A DNA stretch of 16,342 nucleotides from Fusobacterium_C necrophorum. Its GTDB lineage: Bacteria; Fusobacteriota; Fusobacteriia; Fusobacteriales; Fusobacteriaceae. The stretch is taken from the NCBI RefSeq assembly GCF_900104395.1, contig NZ_FMXX01000048.1. One strand, given 5' to 3'. Position numbers and translations under genes: made by a program. Below, piece by piece: positions 7,176-14,690 of the stretch (its first letter is position 1; the number at the start of each line of letters is the position of its first letter). The notes below the pieces were generated by a model. It was not told the origin of the DNA. It did no database searches and saw nothing but the letters and a program-made list of their open reading frames with translations.

Positions 7176-8054
7176 TAATTTTAAAAATCTACCATCAAAA
7201 TAATTCTCTAATTTTAAAATATTCTTATCTTCAGCATATTGATGATCCTTATCTCTATTGTAGCTTCTTATGACTAATTCAGTTTTATCTTTTTTAGAGA
7301 TATACAAATTTTCTTTTTTTAATATCCGTGTCAAAGATTCCTTATCAAAACAATTGTCCCCAGCTTGGGATAGTTTTTGTATTAACTGGGAATAAGGATT
7401 TAAATATGTGCTATTTCGAATTAGATTTAATCCTTGTTTTTCCAATTGATGATTCAATTTTTCTACTAATTTATCTATCTTTTCTTTCCTTGAAAATATT
7501 TTTATTTGTCCCATAATACACTTCAATTCATTTTCATCTACCCCTAGTTTCTTTTGAAGATTTTCTCTAATCTTACCCATTTTAGAGTTCTTTGTTTTGC
7601 CCTTAAATAATTCCTTTAAATCAATTGTACTATCGGTATTATTTACGAGATTATTTAAAACGTCTCCTTGCTTAATATCCCACACAGTATATATTATAAA
7701 CACACTATTTGTAAATTCAGTTCCTAATTTCTTATATGTAGCTACAACATTATCTAGAAAAGAATTTCGACTAGCATTGATAAATGAAGGATCAAGTAAA
7801 TTTTCTAATGTAAAGACATTATTATCTTTCATGTGAAATTTTACTTGTATATACTCTTTTGTGATTTTTGAACTGCGAAATTTTTGTGGTTTTGAATATG
7901 AGATAACAATATCATCAAATGTTTTTATTTTGTTGCACTCAAATCCAATACTTTCTATTTCACTTGTACCATTTAGCATCATGAGAGCATATTTCCAAAA
8001 AACTAACTGTTGATATTCATCTCCGTATTGTCTTGCATCAATTGCCTTCATCAT
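7173..8054 (-). CDS. Cap4-like DNA endonuclease half (DUF4297/PD-(D/E)XK type)
   Basis: About 293 residues. The N-terminus resembles the Cap4 nuclease: GDEYQQLVFWKYALMML (helix), then IESIGFECNKIKTFDDIVI and EYIQVKFH. The Glu, the second Asp of FDD and the Q-x-K lysine form a PD-(D/E)XK-like site of the Q-x-K kind seen in DUF4297 nucleases (residues ~39, 48 and 70-72 from this start). The rest is helical and lysine-rich, with no second enzyme motif. I start at the ATG at 8052-8054, seven bases after AAGGAAGG; a TTG at 8075 is also open but lies upstream of that ribosome site. By family analogy it would degrade DNA after SAVED binds a cyclic oligonucleotide. It is the first gene of the operon and is followed in frame by the SAVED ORF. 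The distant family match is the main uncertainty. Confidence 0.7.
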   Translation of the reverse strand: MMKAIDARQYGDEYQQLVFWKYALMMLNGTSEIESIGFECNKIKTFDDIVISYSKPQKFRSSKITKEYIQVKFHMKDNNVFTLENLLDPSFINASRNSFLDNVVATYKKLGTEFTNSVFIIYTVWDIKQGDVLNNLVNNTDSTIDLKELFKGKTKNSKMGKIRENLQKKLGVDENELKCIMGQIKIFSRKEKIDKLVEKLNHQLEKQGLNLIRNSTYLNPYSQLIQKLSQAGDNCFDKESLTRILKKENLYISKKDKTELVIRSYNRDKDHQYAEDKNILKLENYFDGRFLKL

Positions 8055-8146
8055 TTTTTTACCTTCCTTAAACAACGTATTTTTAATAATCTATGTTTTT
8101 ACTTCTATTGTAATCACTTTATCTACCACTACTGTCTCTCTTTATT

Positions 8147-8152
8147 ATTATA
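8147..8152 (-). promoter_or_regulatory. Perfect TATAAT -10 element between the mini-CRISPR and the effector gene
   Basis: On the minus strand TATAAT lies ~93 bases before the nuclease start. The best -35 candidate, GTGAAA at 8172-8177, is 19 bases away and falls inside the CRISPR repeat at 8165-8194, so the match is poor. It is a weak candidate for the operon promoter. Confidence 0.3.
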
Positions 8153-8164
8153 TTCTCATTTTTT

Positions 8165-8260
8165 ATTTACATTTCACTCTGTTTCTATTATAAGACCGAT
8201 TAAATAATAAGTAGTATTCTTTCTATCTCGATTTACATTTCACCCTTGTGTCAAGTATTG
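8165..8260 (-). CRISPR. One-spacer mini-CRISPR: degenerate repeat, 36-nt spacer, perfect repeat
   Basis: A perfect 30-base copy of the main-array repeat lies at 8165-8194 (plus-strand start ATTTACATTTCACTC, end CTATTATAAG). The spacer is 8195-8230. The next unit at 8231-8260 keeps only the first 13 bases, ATTTACATTTCAC, which in crRNA sense is the 3' part of the repeat with the ATGTAAAT handle. In crRNA sense the order is degenerate repeat with intact handle, spacer, full repeat, exactly what is needed to release one crRNA. It sits ~110 bases upstream of the effector gene, in the same orientation. Confidence 0.88.
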
Positions 8261-8280
8261 GATACATATTTTTAACTTTT
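8231..8280. repeat. Right copy of the direct repeat bracketing the type III module
   Basis: This is the counterpart of 1130-1177. It starts with the CRISPR-repeat end ATTTACATTTCAC and continues through TCAAGTATTGGATA to a T-rich tail. The two copies enclose the whole effector and csm operon (~7.1 kb), and the copies are in the same orientation. Confidence 0.6.
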
Positions 8281-8417
8281 CACCTTAATATTTACAACTT
8301 GAAGTAAAGTTTTTGCACTTCCGCTTACCATAACTAATTCTAATCAACATCTATCACTATGATTTCTTAGAATGTGTCTACGCAATCATTTGCAAAACAT
8401 AAAAATTGTGAGATAAT

Positions 8418-8444
8418 CGTATAAAACAGAGGAGGTTTTATACG
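8418..8444 (+). promoter_or_regulatory. Perfect hairpin that hides the transposase ribosome binding site
   Basis: CGTATAAAAC (8418-8427) and GTTTTATACG (8435-8444) form a 10-bp stem around AGAGGAG. The Shine-Dalgarno GGAGG (8431-8435) is in the loop and stem base, and the ATG follows directly at 8445. Such structures limit transposase translation on read-through transcripts. Confidence 0.7.
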
Positions 8445-9209
8445 ATGCAACTACTACAAAACAGGTATGATTTGACCGAGGCGCAGTGGAATAAAATAGA
8501 ACCGATCATCAAAGAACACTTAAATAAACGCGGAGACTCAAATGCCAATGACAACAGGGTGTTTGTCAACGCCTGCCTATGGATCGTACGAACCGGCTTT
8601 CCTTAGAGAGATCTTCCTCCTCAATATGGCAAATTCAATGCAGTTCATCGCAGATATAAGCGATGGTGCGAAACATTTGGGAATATATCCTTGCAGAACT
8701 CATAACAGAGCCGGACTATGAATGGCTAATGATCAATGCTTCTCATTGCAAAGTTCACCCTCATGCTTGTGGAGCAAAAGGGGAAACCAAGCGATAGTAA
8801 GGACAAAAGGAGACTCAATACCACGGTTGACCTTACGGTGGATGCGCATGATATACCACTGCGAACTCTTGTCACAGAGGGTACAAGAGCAGATTGCAAA
8901 ATGGCAATCAAGTTGATCGAAGCAATGCCTGTGGAACACCTGATAGCGGATCGAGCGTATGACACAAATGCTCTTGTAGAGTATCTACATGAACAGAATA
9001 CTCAAGCAGTCATCCCACCGAAGAGAAATCGAAAAACAAAATGGGAGTACAATAATGCTCTTTATGAGTATCGCCATCTTGTTGAGAATACTTTTTTGAA
9101 GTTAAAGCAGTTCCGAGGGATCGCTACACGTTATGCAAAGAGTGTTTCCTGTTTTGCAGGAGCAATTCATTTGGCATCTATCGTTCTATGGTTAAGATGC
9201 CTTGTTTAA
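8445..9209 (+). pseudogene. IS5-family (IS427-like) transposase pseudogene
   Basis: Starting at the ATG at 8445, the first part reads as an IS5-family DDE transposase N-terminus (LTEAQWNKIEPIIKEHL, then NACLWIVRTGFP). A TAG stands where the family has the Trp of 'PWRDLP', so a TGG-to-TAG change is likely. After RDLPPQYGKFNAVHRRYKRW the frame shifts to ELITEPDYEWLMINASHCKVHPHACGAKG, and shifts at least once more before LNTTVDLTVDAH. The last frame then runs through LIADRAYDTNALVEYL, VIPPKRNRK and YEYRHLVENTFLKLKQFRGIATRYAKS to the TAA at 9207-9209. With a nonsense codon and two or more frameshifts it cannot make an active enzyme. Confidence 0.9.
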
Positions 9210-9225
9210 TTTATGTAGATACAAC

Positions 9226-9350
9226 CTAGATAATAATAAAAAATTAGTTAGAGAAAGTTTATGGGCAAAATTTTTGACCACAAAATCTTAAGTTATTTTT
9301 TACTTCATCACAGATAAATATATCTTTTTTATCATAGCAATGACTTACTT
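9226..9350. other. Short intergenic stretch after the IS
   Basis: AT-rich. The longest ATG frame is 17 codons (from ATGGGCAAAATTTTTGACC), with no ribosome site of note. I see no terminator hairpin for the PIN gene. Confidence 0.4.
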
Positions 9351-9897
9351 TTATTTAGAGTTATCGGGTTTACTCCTTTGAAGGAATTCTGTAAATGAAT
9401 TTGCTCCTATTTTTCTTTTCTTCTTTAACATACTTGTCCAAATAGTATTACCCTCTTGTTCTGTGATAAGTCCTTTTTGAAAAGCTTCAACTAATATGTC
9501 TCCTGTTGTAACATTTTTTAATGAATACTTCTTTATATAATAGCTAACATCTCTAAGGTGATTACTTCCTAAAACTCCGTTATGCTTTTTTGCAAGAGAT
9601 ATGGATGCTGCTTCTCCACTGCCAATCACTTTATTCCTTCCGGAATCAGTTGTCAGTTCTCTATAATAAGGCATATTCTTCTGAGCTAATATCCATACTC
9701 ATAACAATAACTGAACCATTAGCTATCAGTTGATCTATTCTGGTTTTTAAATGAGAAATCGTTGGTCTATCAATTTCATTATAAACTTCTTTGGGAATAA
9801 CAATTTTACCCGGAAACATTTTTTCTAACAAACTTTCCTCATTGATCCATAAAAATGCACAGATGCAGTCAGTGTCAAAAAATATAGAATCAGTCAA
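9351..9897 (-). pseudogene. PIN-domain nuclease, frameshifted in the middle
   Basis: Two consecutive frames together make one ~180-residue PIN protein. The first frame has IFFDTDCICAFLW (first catalytic Asp), VIPKEVYNEI and a run ending EEYALL followed by TAG (9661-9663). The second carries VIGSGEAASISLAKK (catalytic Glu), GVLGSNHLRDVSYYI (late Asp) and a C-terminus typical of these toxins. A one-base shift at about 9661-9670 joins them as ...EEYALL/RELTTDSG.... I start at the TTG at 9895-9897, which follows GAGGAG by seven bases and overlaps the ImmA/IrrE stop; the frame is open further but inside that gene. PIN enzymes cut RNA. It is probably inactivated, though a +1 slip at the stop would restore it. 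Confidence 0.75.
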
Positions 9898-10636
9898 GAG
9901 GCATCTCCTCCTCTCCATCAATTCCACATACGATATCATCTCTAAAAGCATCTAATAACAAACCTTCGTATTTGCCTTGTGATATTATTTCTTTTTCTAA
10001 TAGTTTCTCGGATGATGTAATATAGCTACCAAGAACTATACTTTTTTTATTTTCCGGTGATGGGCGATAAAGAGTTATATCATATCCTAATTTTGCTGCA
10101 GTCTCTATAATACCGACCTCCATATCTTTGATTTGTTCACTTTTAAGATATCCCTCATTTAATAGTCTATATATCATAGCTTTATGACTTACGCCATAAT
10201 ATTGTTCTATTCTGATTACGTCTTCAACAGTAAGATCTTTTCTATTCTCGTTTTCTTTTATATCTTCAACCATATCATACAGAGATGAAGCAGGAATTAA
10301 AAAATAAGAAGCAAATTGGTCTGCTTTTTTTTCATTCTCATCACCACTCCCAATCATAATAGGACTAACTGCATTAATAGTAGAATCATCAAAATACAAA
10401 TGATACAACTCGTGTGCCAGAGAGAATCTTTGTCTTCCAACAGACATATCTGAATTTATAGCTATAACATTGGAAGTTTCTCCTTTATAACACACACCAC
10501 TAATATTAGTACCAAGCGGATAAAAAACAAGGGTGAAATTTTCTATTTTTTGAACCAACTTAAAAATATCAACAGGTGATTCTCCATCTTCTCCTAATCT
10601 TTTTCTAAGATTAGAGGCTTTGTTGCTCAAATCCAT
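9890..10636 (-). CDS. ImmA/IrrE-family metallopeptidase
   Basis: 248 residues with the zinc-peptidase motif FSLAHELYHLYF (HExxH, ~73-84) and a downstream EKKADQFASYFLIP (~102-115), whose Glu/Asp supplies the third ligand, as in ImmA/IrrE (COG2856, DUF955). The C-terminal ~100 residues are a less conserved helical part. Such proteases cleave or inactivate a partner Xre-type repressor, and they are often encoded beside it. Here the Xre gene ends 11 bases upstream and the PIN gene starts inside its last codons, so the three are co-transcribed. The ATG at 10634-10636 has a weak ribosome site (GAGGGAC is 15 or more bases away), consistent with translational coupling. Intact. Confidence 0.88.
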   Translation of the reverse strand: MDLSNKASNLRKRLGEDGESPVDIFKLVQKIENFTLVFYPLGTNISGVCYKGETSNVIAINSDMSVGRQRFSLAHELYHLYFDDSTINAVSPIMIGSGDENEKKADQFASYFLIPASSLYDMVEDIKENENRKDLTVEDVIRIEQYYGVSHKAMIYRLLNEGYLKSEQIKDMEVGIIETAAKLGYDITLYRPSPENKKSIVLGSYITSSEKLLEKEIISQGKYEGLLLDAFRDDIVCGIDGEEEMPLD

Positions 10637-10647
10637 TTTGTCAATTA

Positions 10648-10986
10648 TTAGCGTCCCTCCAACATCTTATCCATTTCAAATTGATTCAATACAATTTTAT
10701 TGATAATAGCTAAGGATTTAAGGTCATCGGATGTTAAATTACTTGTTCTAAATGAAACCGTACACTTTTGTTCCTGATTTGCTCCAAACAAAATATAATC
10801 TACTGTACAACAAAATAGAGCTGATAGTTTTTCAATTACATCTGAAGTTATATTTCTTTCTCCCTTTTCCATTTTTGCAATCATACTTTGGTCAAATGAT
10901 AAATACTCTGCAATCTTAGTTTGAGTAAGTCGGGATTCATCTCTAAGGGATTTAATTCTTTTCCCAATTTCAATTAAATTCATCAT
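10648..10986 (-). CDS. Xre-family helix-turn-helix regulator
   Basis: About 112 residues. An N-terminal HTH of the phage-repressor type is clear: IGKRIKSLRDESRLTQTKIAEYLSFDQSMIAKMEKGERNI (read in two parts: helix 2 TQTKIAEYL, recognition helix DQSMIAKMEKG), followed by SDVIEKLSALFCCTVDYILFG. The C-terminal ~45 residues are probably the dimer or protease-sensing part. The ATG at 10984-10986 is eight bases after AGGAGG; the ATG at 10990-10992 is only two bases away and is less likely. It heads a three-gene operon with the ImmA/IrrE peptidase and the PIN nuclease, and should repress its own promoter at the inverted repeat just upstream. Confidence 0.9.
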   Translation of the reverse strand: MMNLIEIGKRIKSLRDESRLTQTKIAEYLSFDQSMIAKMEKGERNITSDVIEKLSALFCCTVDYILFGANQEQKCTVSFRTSNLTSDDLKSLAIINKIVLNQFEMDKMLEGR

Positions 10987-11016
10987 ATCCATTACCTCCT
11001 ACAATTTTATTTACTC

Positions 11017-11073
11017 ATATTATGGCAGAGTTTTGTCATAAAGTAAATTAGAATACTTTATATTTTTATGACA
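11017..11073 (-). promoter_or_regulatory. Promoter and inverted-repeat operator of the Xre operon
   Basis: On the minus strand TTTACT and CATAAT, 17 bases apart, lie ~40 bases before the gene. An imperfect inverted repeat at 11034-11073 (plus strand TGTCATAAAGTA ... TACTTTAT ... ATGACA) covers the -35 region, as expected for an autorepressor site. Confidence 0.5.
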
Positions 11074-11087
11074 TTATTGGATTAGGA

Positions 11088-11113
11088 TAAAAAAGAGAGG
11101 GATTTTCTCTCTG
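11088..11113 (-). terminator. Rho-independent terminator of the ORF6N gene
   Basis: Read on the minus strand AGAGAG (11112-11107), a short loop AAAATCC, CTCTCT (11099-11094) and then TTTTT. It lies ~100 bases past the ORF6N stop and just upstream of the Xre promoter, so it also insulates that operon. The 100 bases between 11114 and 11214 hold no gene. Confidence 0.72.
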
Positions 11114-11214
11114 TACTCTTTAATATTCCACCTTTAGGGCATAGGTAGTGGGACACATTCTTTATTTTTATATATTATACTAACTAATCAATATTTTTCA
11201 ATTTACTTTTTTAG

Positions 11215-11883
11215 CTACAACAAATCTTCGCTATAAGCAAGATTTGCTTCGATGGGTTGTCCGTTCAAGAGTAAGAATCCATATTTGAGCTGCGGATTGC
11301 TGAAATCAAGAATCAGGTCAGACAGTTCGGATTTATGCACTACATTATTCAAGGTGTCCACCATTTCCGCCACCTGATCTTCCACATCTCTTAAATCTCG
11401 TCTTAAATCCTGTATTTCCACGACGTTACTCGTAATCTGCATTGAAAGTTGTAAAAACTCTCTCCTACCGATCAACCCTTGATTTTCTATGATGTAGTCT
11501 TTCATTTGCTTGAAGGTATGAATCAAGGCTTTACTCTGCCTTACAGCAAATTCCCCCTTGAGAACTGTCATCAGCATATAGATTCCCTGATCGGTAAAAG
11601 CATGAGGATTGTACTTAATATTACTACCTCTTCCTGCACTCTTGTTCAAGGTCACATTTTGTGACCTTGAAAGTTTAGAGACTTCCTCGTCAGTTAATCG
11701 GAACATAAAATCTTCATCAAATTTTTCAATATTCCTTTTTACTTGCTGATTAAAAGCCTTTGTTTCATATCCATAGATTTCGGCTAATTCAAAGTCAAGC
11801 ATGACCTTTTGTCCCCTAATAATATAAATCTTTTTCTCAAGGGATTCCTGGCTTACAATCATCATTTCATCTTTTTTATCCAT
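11215..11883 (-). CDS. ORF6N-domain (phage antirepressor-like) DNA-binding protein, C-terminally short
   Basis: 222 residues. The ORF6N domain occupies ~10-110: KKIYIIRGQKVMLDFELAEIYGYETKAFNQQVKRN, then FMFRLTDEEVSKL, RGSNIKYNPHAFTDQGIYML. A helical linker (LRRDLRDVEDQVAEMVDTLNNVV) follows, and then the start of the usual C-terminal domain (YGFLLLNGQPIEANLAYSEDLL). In the family that domain normally continues for ~90 or more residues after 'EANLAY', so the gene is probably truncated. ORF6N proteins are known from phages and mobile islands and as chromosomal strays. AGAGGATAAAG precedes the ATG. Nothing in its neighbourhood assigns a specific role. It may be a relic. Confidence 0.8.
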   Translation of the reverse strand: MDKKDEMMIVSQESLEKKIYIIRGQKVMLDFELAEIYGYETKAFNQQVKRNIEKFDEDFMFRLTDEEVSKLSRSQNVTLNKSAGRGSNIKYNPHAFTDQGIYMLMTVLKGEFAVRQSKALIHTFKQMKDYIIENQGLIGRREFLQLSMQITSNVVEIQDLRRDLRDVEDQVAEMVDTLNNVVHKSELSDLILDFSNPQLKYGFLLLNGQPIEANLAYSEDLL

Positions 11884-12006
11884 TTCTTTATCCTCTTATT
11901 CAAAGTTCCAAACAGTTCATTTCATAGACTATATTGTATCCTAAATGTAATATCATTCATCATAAAACTTTTGAAAAATTAAAAACCTTATAAGTATCCC
12001 TATCAA

Positions 12007-13956
12007 ACCACAAGACCACTCTGTTTCTATTATAAGTTTTTCTGATTCTGACAATACTTCTCAATACTAAAAATATTTACATTTCACTCTGTTTCTATTA
12101 TAAGTGGAATGGCTTGGCCAGTACATTAGCCTGACTGGTATTTACATTTCACTCTGTTTCTATTATAAGGAGCAACTAGATACAATATGTATCTAGCAGA
12201 AAACATTTACATTTCACTCTGTTTCTATTATAAGAAATTTTGTATAGATTCCTTTCTATTTTGAACCGTATTTACATTTCACTCTGTTTCTATTATAAGA
12301 AAATGTAGCAGTCTCCCCCTTCTGTATTCGCTCCTATTTACATTTCACTCTGTTTCTATTATAAGTTAACTCCATACTCCCTCCTTTCTTTGTTTCTTTT
12401 ATTTACATTTCACTCTGTTTCTATTATAAGTACCTGCAAAATCCCGGTGTTTTTTTCATTCAAATAATTTACATTTCACTCTGTTTCTATTATAAGATTT
12501 TCAAGTGCTTTTTGTAGTCTTCTTCTTCTACTGCATTTACATTTCACTCTGTTTCTATTATAAGAAATATTTAAGAGAAATGAGTGTGATAGATAAATAT
12601 AATTTACATTTCACTCTGTTTCTATTATAAGCTCTTTATAAAGAACTCTCATACCTTCTTTAAAAATATTTACATTTCACTCTGTTTCTATTATAAGTTT
12701 CTTGGACTTGGAGTACAAATTCCACAAGCAGAAATTTACATTTCACTCTGTTTCTATTATAAGTAATATACCCGGCAGAGAATGACCAGGGAAATTTAAC
12801 AATTTACATTTCACTCTGTTTCTATTATAAGTTTACTATAAATATCCTCCGAAGAAAAACTATCGATTATTTACATTTCACTCTGTTTCTATTATAAGTT
12901 GTTCAATCTTAGAAACTAAATTTGCTTTCACATTATTTACATTTCACTCTGTTTCTATTATAAGAATGATTTTCCATTTTTTTCTTGTGATAGTTCTACC
13001 ATTTACATTTCACTCTGTTTCTATTATAAGCTACTAATGCATAATCAAGATCCACAATTCCATTTGGATTTACATTTCACTCTGTTTCTATTATAAGTCA
13101 TAATTTTCTGCTTGTGGAGAAGTTTTCCGGTTAATTTACATTTCACTCTGTTTCTATTATAAGTTTAAAAGAAAAAGACATTTCTAGAATTATTCACGCA
13201 TTTACATTTCACTCTGTTTCTATTATAAGAAGAAAAAAGAAGCTTTTAGAAAAAATCTTTTAAATTATTTACATTTCACTCTGTTTCTATTATAAGTCTT
13301 GTTTTAATGTTTTTACTAATAAAGAATAATCAATTTACATTTCACTCTGTTTCTATTATAAGTCTTTTCGTATTTTACCTCTCGTTTTTCTTCTTTAAAA
13401 TTTACATTTCACTCTGTTTCTATTATAAGAGAGGAGTAAAAGAAGCAGCAAAAGGGGCATATGAATTTACATTTCACTCTGTTTCTATTATAAGTAATAG
13501 TTTTACTTCACAAACTTCAAGTAATTCTAAATTTACATTTCACTCTGTTTCTATTATAAGTAAGAAAAAATGATAAACCTAAGCCGCTTAAAAAAGATTT
13601 ACATTTCACTCTGTTTCTATTATAAGGATTGATATTTACGAAAGAAAACCAAAGCAATATTAATTTACATTTCACTCTGTTTCTATTATAAGTTCACTTA
13701 CAAAGAATTGCTAGAAGTTGTTGATTTAATTTACATTTCACTCTGTTTCTATTATAAGAAATCTTCTTCCGTTTTGTCTCTTCTCCAATCTTTCATTTAC
13801 ATTTCACTCTGTTTCTATTATAAGTTGATAAAAACAGATGATGAAAGGGCTGTTAGAATGATTTACATTTCACTCTGTTTCTATTATAAGTGCTATGCTT
13901 TGTTGATTTCTATCACAATAGAAACAATTTACATTTCACTCTGTTTCTATTATAAG
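12007..13956 (-). CRISPR. CRISPR array, 30 repeats of 30 nt and 29 spacers of ~35-38 nt
   Basis: Repeats start on the plus strand with ATTTACATTTCACTC and end with TGTTTCTATTATAAG. Twenty-nine appear identical. The one at 12007-12036 keeps the last 20 bases and has lost the first 10. In crRNA sense (minus strand) the repeat ends ATGTAAAT, the handle kind seen in type I-B arrays such as those of clostridia, so reading is leftward. The degenerate unit is then the leader-distal end and 13891-13926 is the newest spacer. Repeat starts include 12075, 12140, 12205, 12270, 12336, 12401, 12467 and so on to 13861 and 13927. I found no spacer repeated within the array by eye. Open frames across the array are artefacts of the repeats. 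Confidence 0.99.
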
Positions 13957-14140
13957 CCGCATAAGATAAAGTCTTTTATTTTAGCTCATTTTCACTCCCA
14001 AATTTGTCGACCTCTTGTAATTGTATCATTTTTTATTGATTTCAACAAATAAAAAATGTCAAAAATCATCTCTAGTCCTTTATTAGAAGTAGTTTGTCGA
14101 CCTCTTAGGAAATTTACATTATTGGGGGTCGACAAGCAAA
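13957..14140 (-). promoter_or_regulatory. CRISPR leader with promoter and GTCGAC elements
   Basis: A good promoter points into the array: TTGTTG (14043-14048), 17 bases, and TACAAT (14020-14025) preceded by TG, an extended -10. A perfect TTGACA also occurs at 14057-14062 but has no suitable -10. A 14-base sequence TTTGTCGACCTCTT occurs at 14003-14016 and again at 14093-14106, and an inverted GGTCGACAA at 14127-14135. AATTTACATT (14111-14120) matches the repeat end. Confidence 0.75.
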
Positions 14141-14325
14141 AAAATACCCTCATATTATTTCATTTCAATATACTTTTTTATCCTTAACTCTTAAAAATGT
14201 TTTTAATGTTTTTCTTTTGGTGATAACTTAAAACATTTCTAGATGCATACAAAGCCTATTACAAATGAAACTCCTTTATTTTTTGATAAGAATTTATTGT
14301 TATCTTTTTCTCTATTTTCACTCCT
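14141..14325. other. AT-rich gap between leader and cas remnants
   Basis: No gene seen. The stretch is T-rich on the plus strand, with repeated TGTTTTTAATGTTTTT-like words and a small GATAA...TTATC inverted repeat near 14284-14302. It is where the missing downstream cas genes would have ended. Confidence 0.4.
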
Positions 14326-14690
14326 TTAAGTAAGGTAAGACTCTACAGTCAAAGTATATTTCATCAACTCTTCATGCTGACGAATTTTTTCCTCTTTTGA
14401 AATACTTTCTTCTCCCCTACCGTTTCCGGTCTGATATGTAAAATCAATTGCACTTGGGATAATAACTTGATTGTACTGACTCCTCGAATGATTCCGTATC
14501 CTCCTGTCTCCATTTGATGTCTACTCTTGTTGTATTTTGCTCCACTTTTAAACTCATAACGAGTATATAAATCATTGGTTTTCGAAATATATTTTCCTTG
14601 AATACTAATTTTTATCGGGTGATATTCTTTATAAGGGCAAAGATTGTGTATCATACCAATGGCTGTTGAGTAAGAGGGCATCTGTACGAC
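14326..14690 (-). pseudogene. cas5: cas5 fragment joined out of frame to cas8b, with an unassigned tail
   Basis: One frame reads MPSYSTAIGMIHNLCPYKEYHPIKI, SIQGKYISKTNDLYTRYEF and VSTIKLLSQVQLILHIRPE. This is the type I-B Cas5 pattern from its 'LPPYSTAIGMIHN' helix onward to the 'LxxVxLxIHI' strand. The first ~35 residues of Cas5 and its second half ('yLSLGREDL') are missing, so both ends are lost. The frame ends at a TGA at 14364-14366. From about 14440 another frame continues with EESISKEEKIRQHEELMKYTLTVESYLT to the TAA at 14326-14328. This may be a frameshifted continuation or the end of another lost gene, and I cannot assign it. No ribosome site precedes it. It is a remnant, not a working gene. 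Confidence 0.7.

Larger units (their letters stand above)
8371..9225 (+). mobile_element. Decayed IS5-family insertion sequence (~855 bp)
   Basis: The ends are imperfect inverted repeats: left AATGTGTCTACGCAA from 8371, and right, read on the minus strand from 9225, GTTGTATCTACATAA. The bases flanking them are TTAG (8367-8370) and CTAG (9226-9229), which fits a YTAR-type target duplication with one change. The internal DNA is visibly richer in GC than its neighbours. The size and the two-exon-free transposase type fit the IS427 group. It inserted between the mini-CRISPR and the Xre/ImmA/PIN cassette. Confidence 0.75.

Noticed and set aside
8290..8300. Third decayed repeat of the mini-CRISPR (ATTTACA)
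   Set aside because: Only seven bases match and the spacing (59) differs from the array period (65-68).
13307..14052. Open frames of 88 and 114 codons across the CRISPR array
   Set aside because: Their translations repeat FTFHSVSII or IYISLCFYYK once per repeat, which is just the CRISPR repeat read as protein.
14111..14120. Orphan CRISPR repeat in the leader
   Set aside because: Only ~10 bases match the repeat end and there is no spacer-repeat structure around it. It is reported as a leader motif only.
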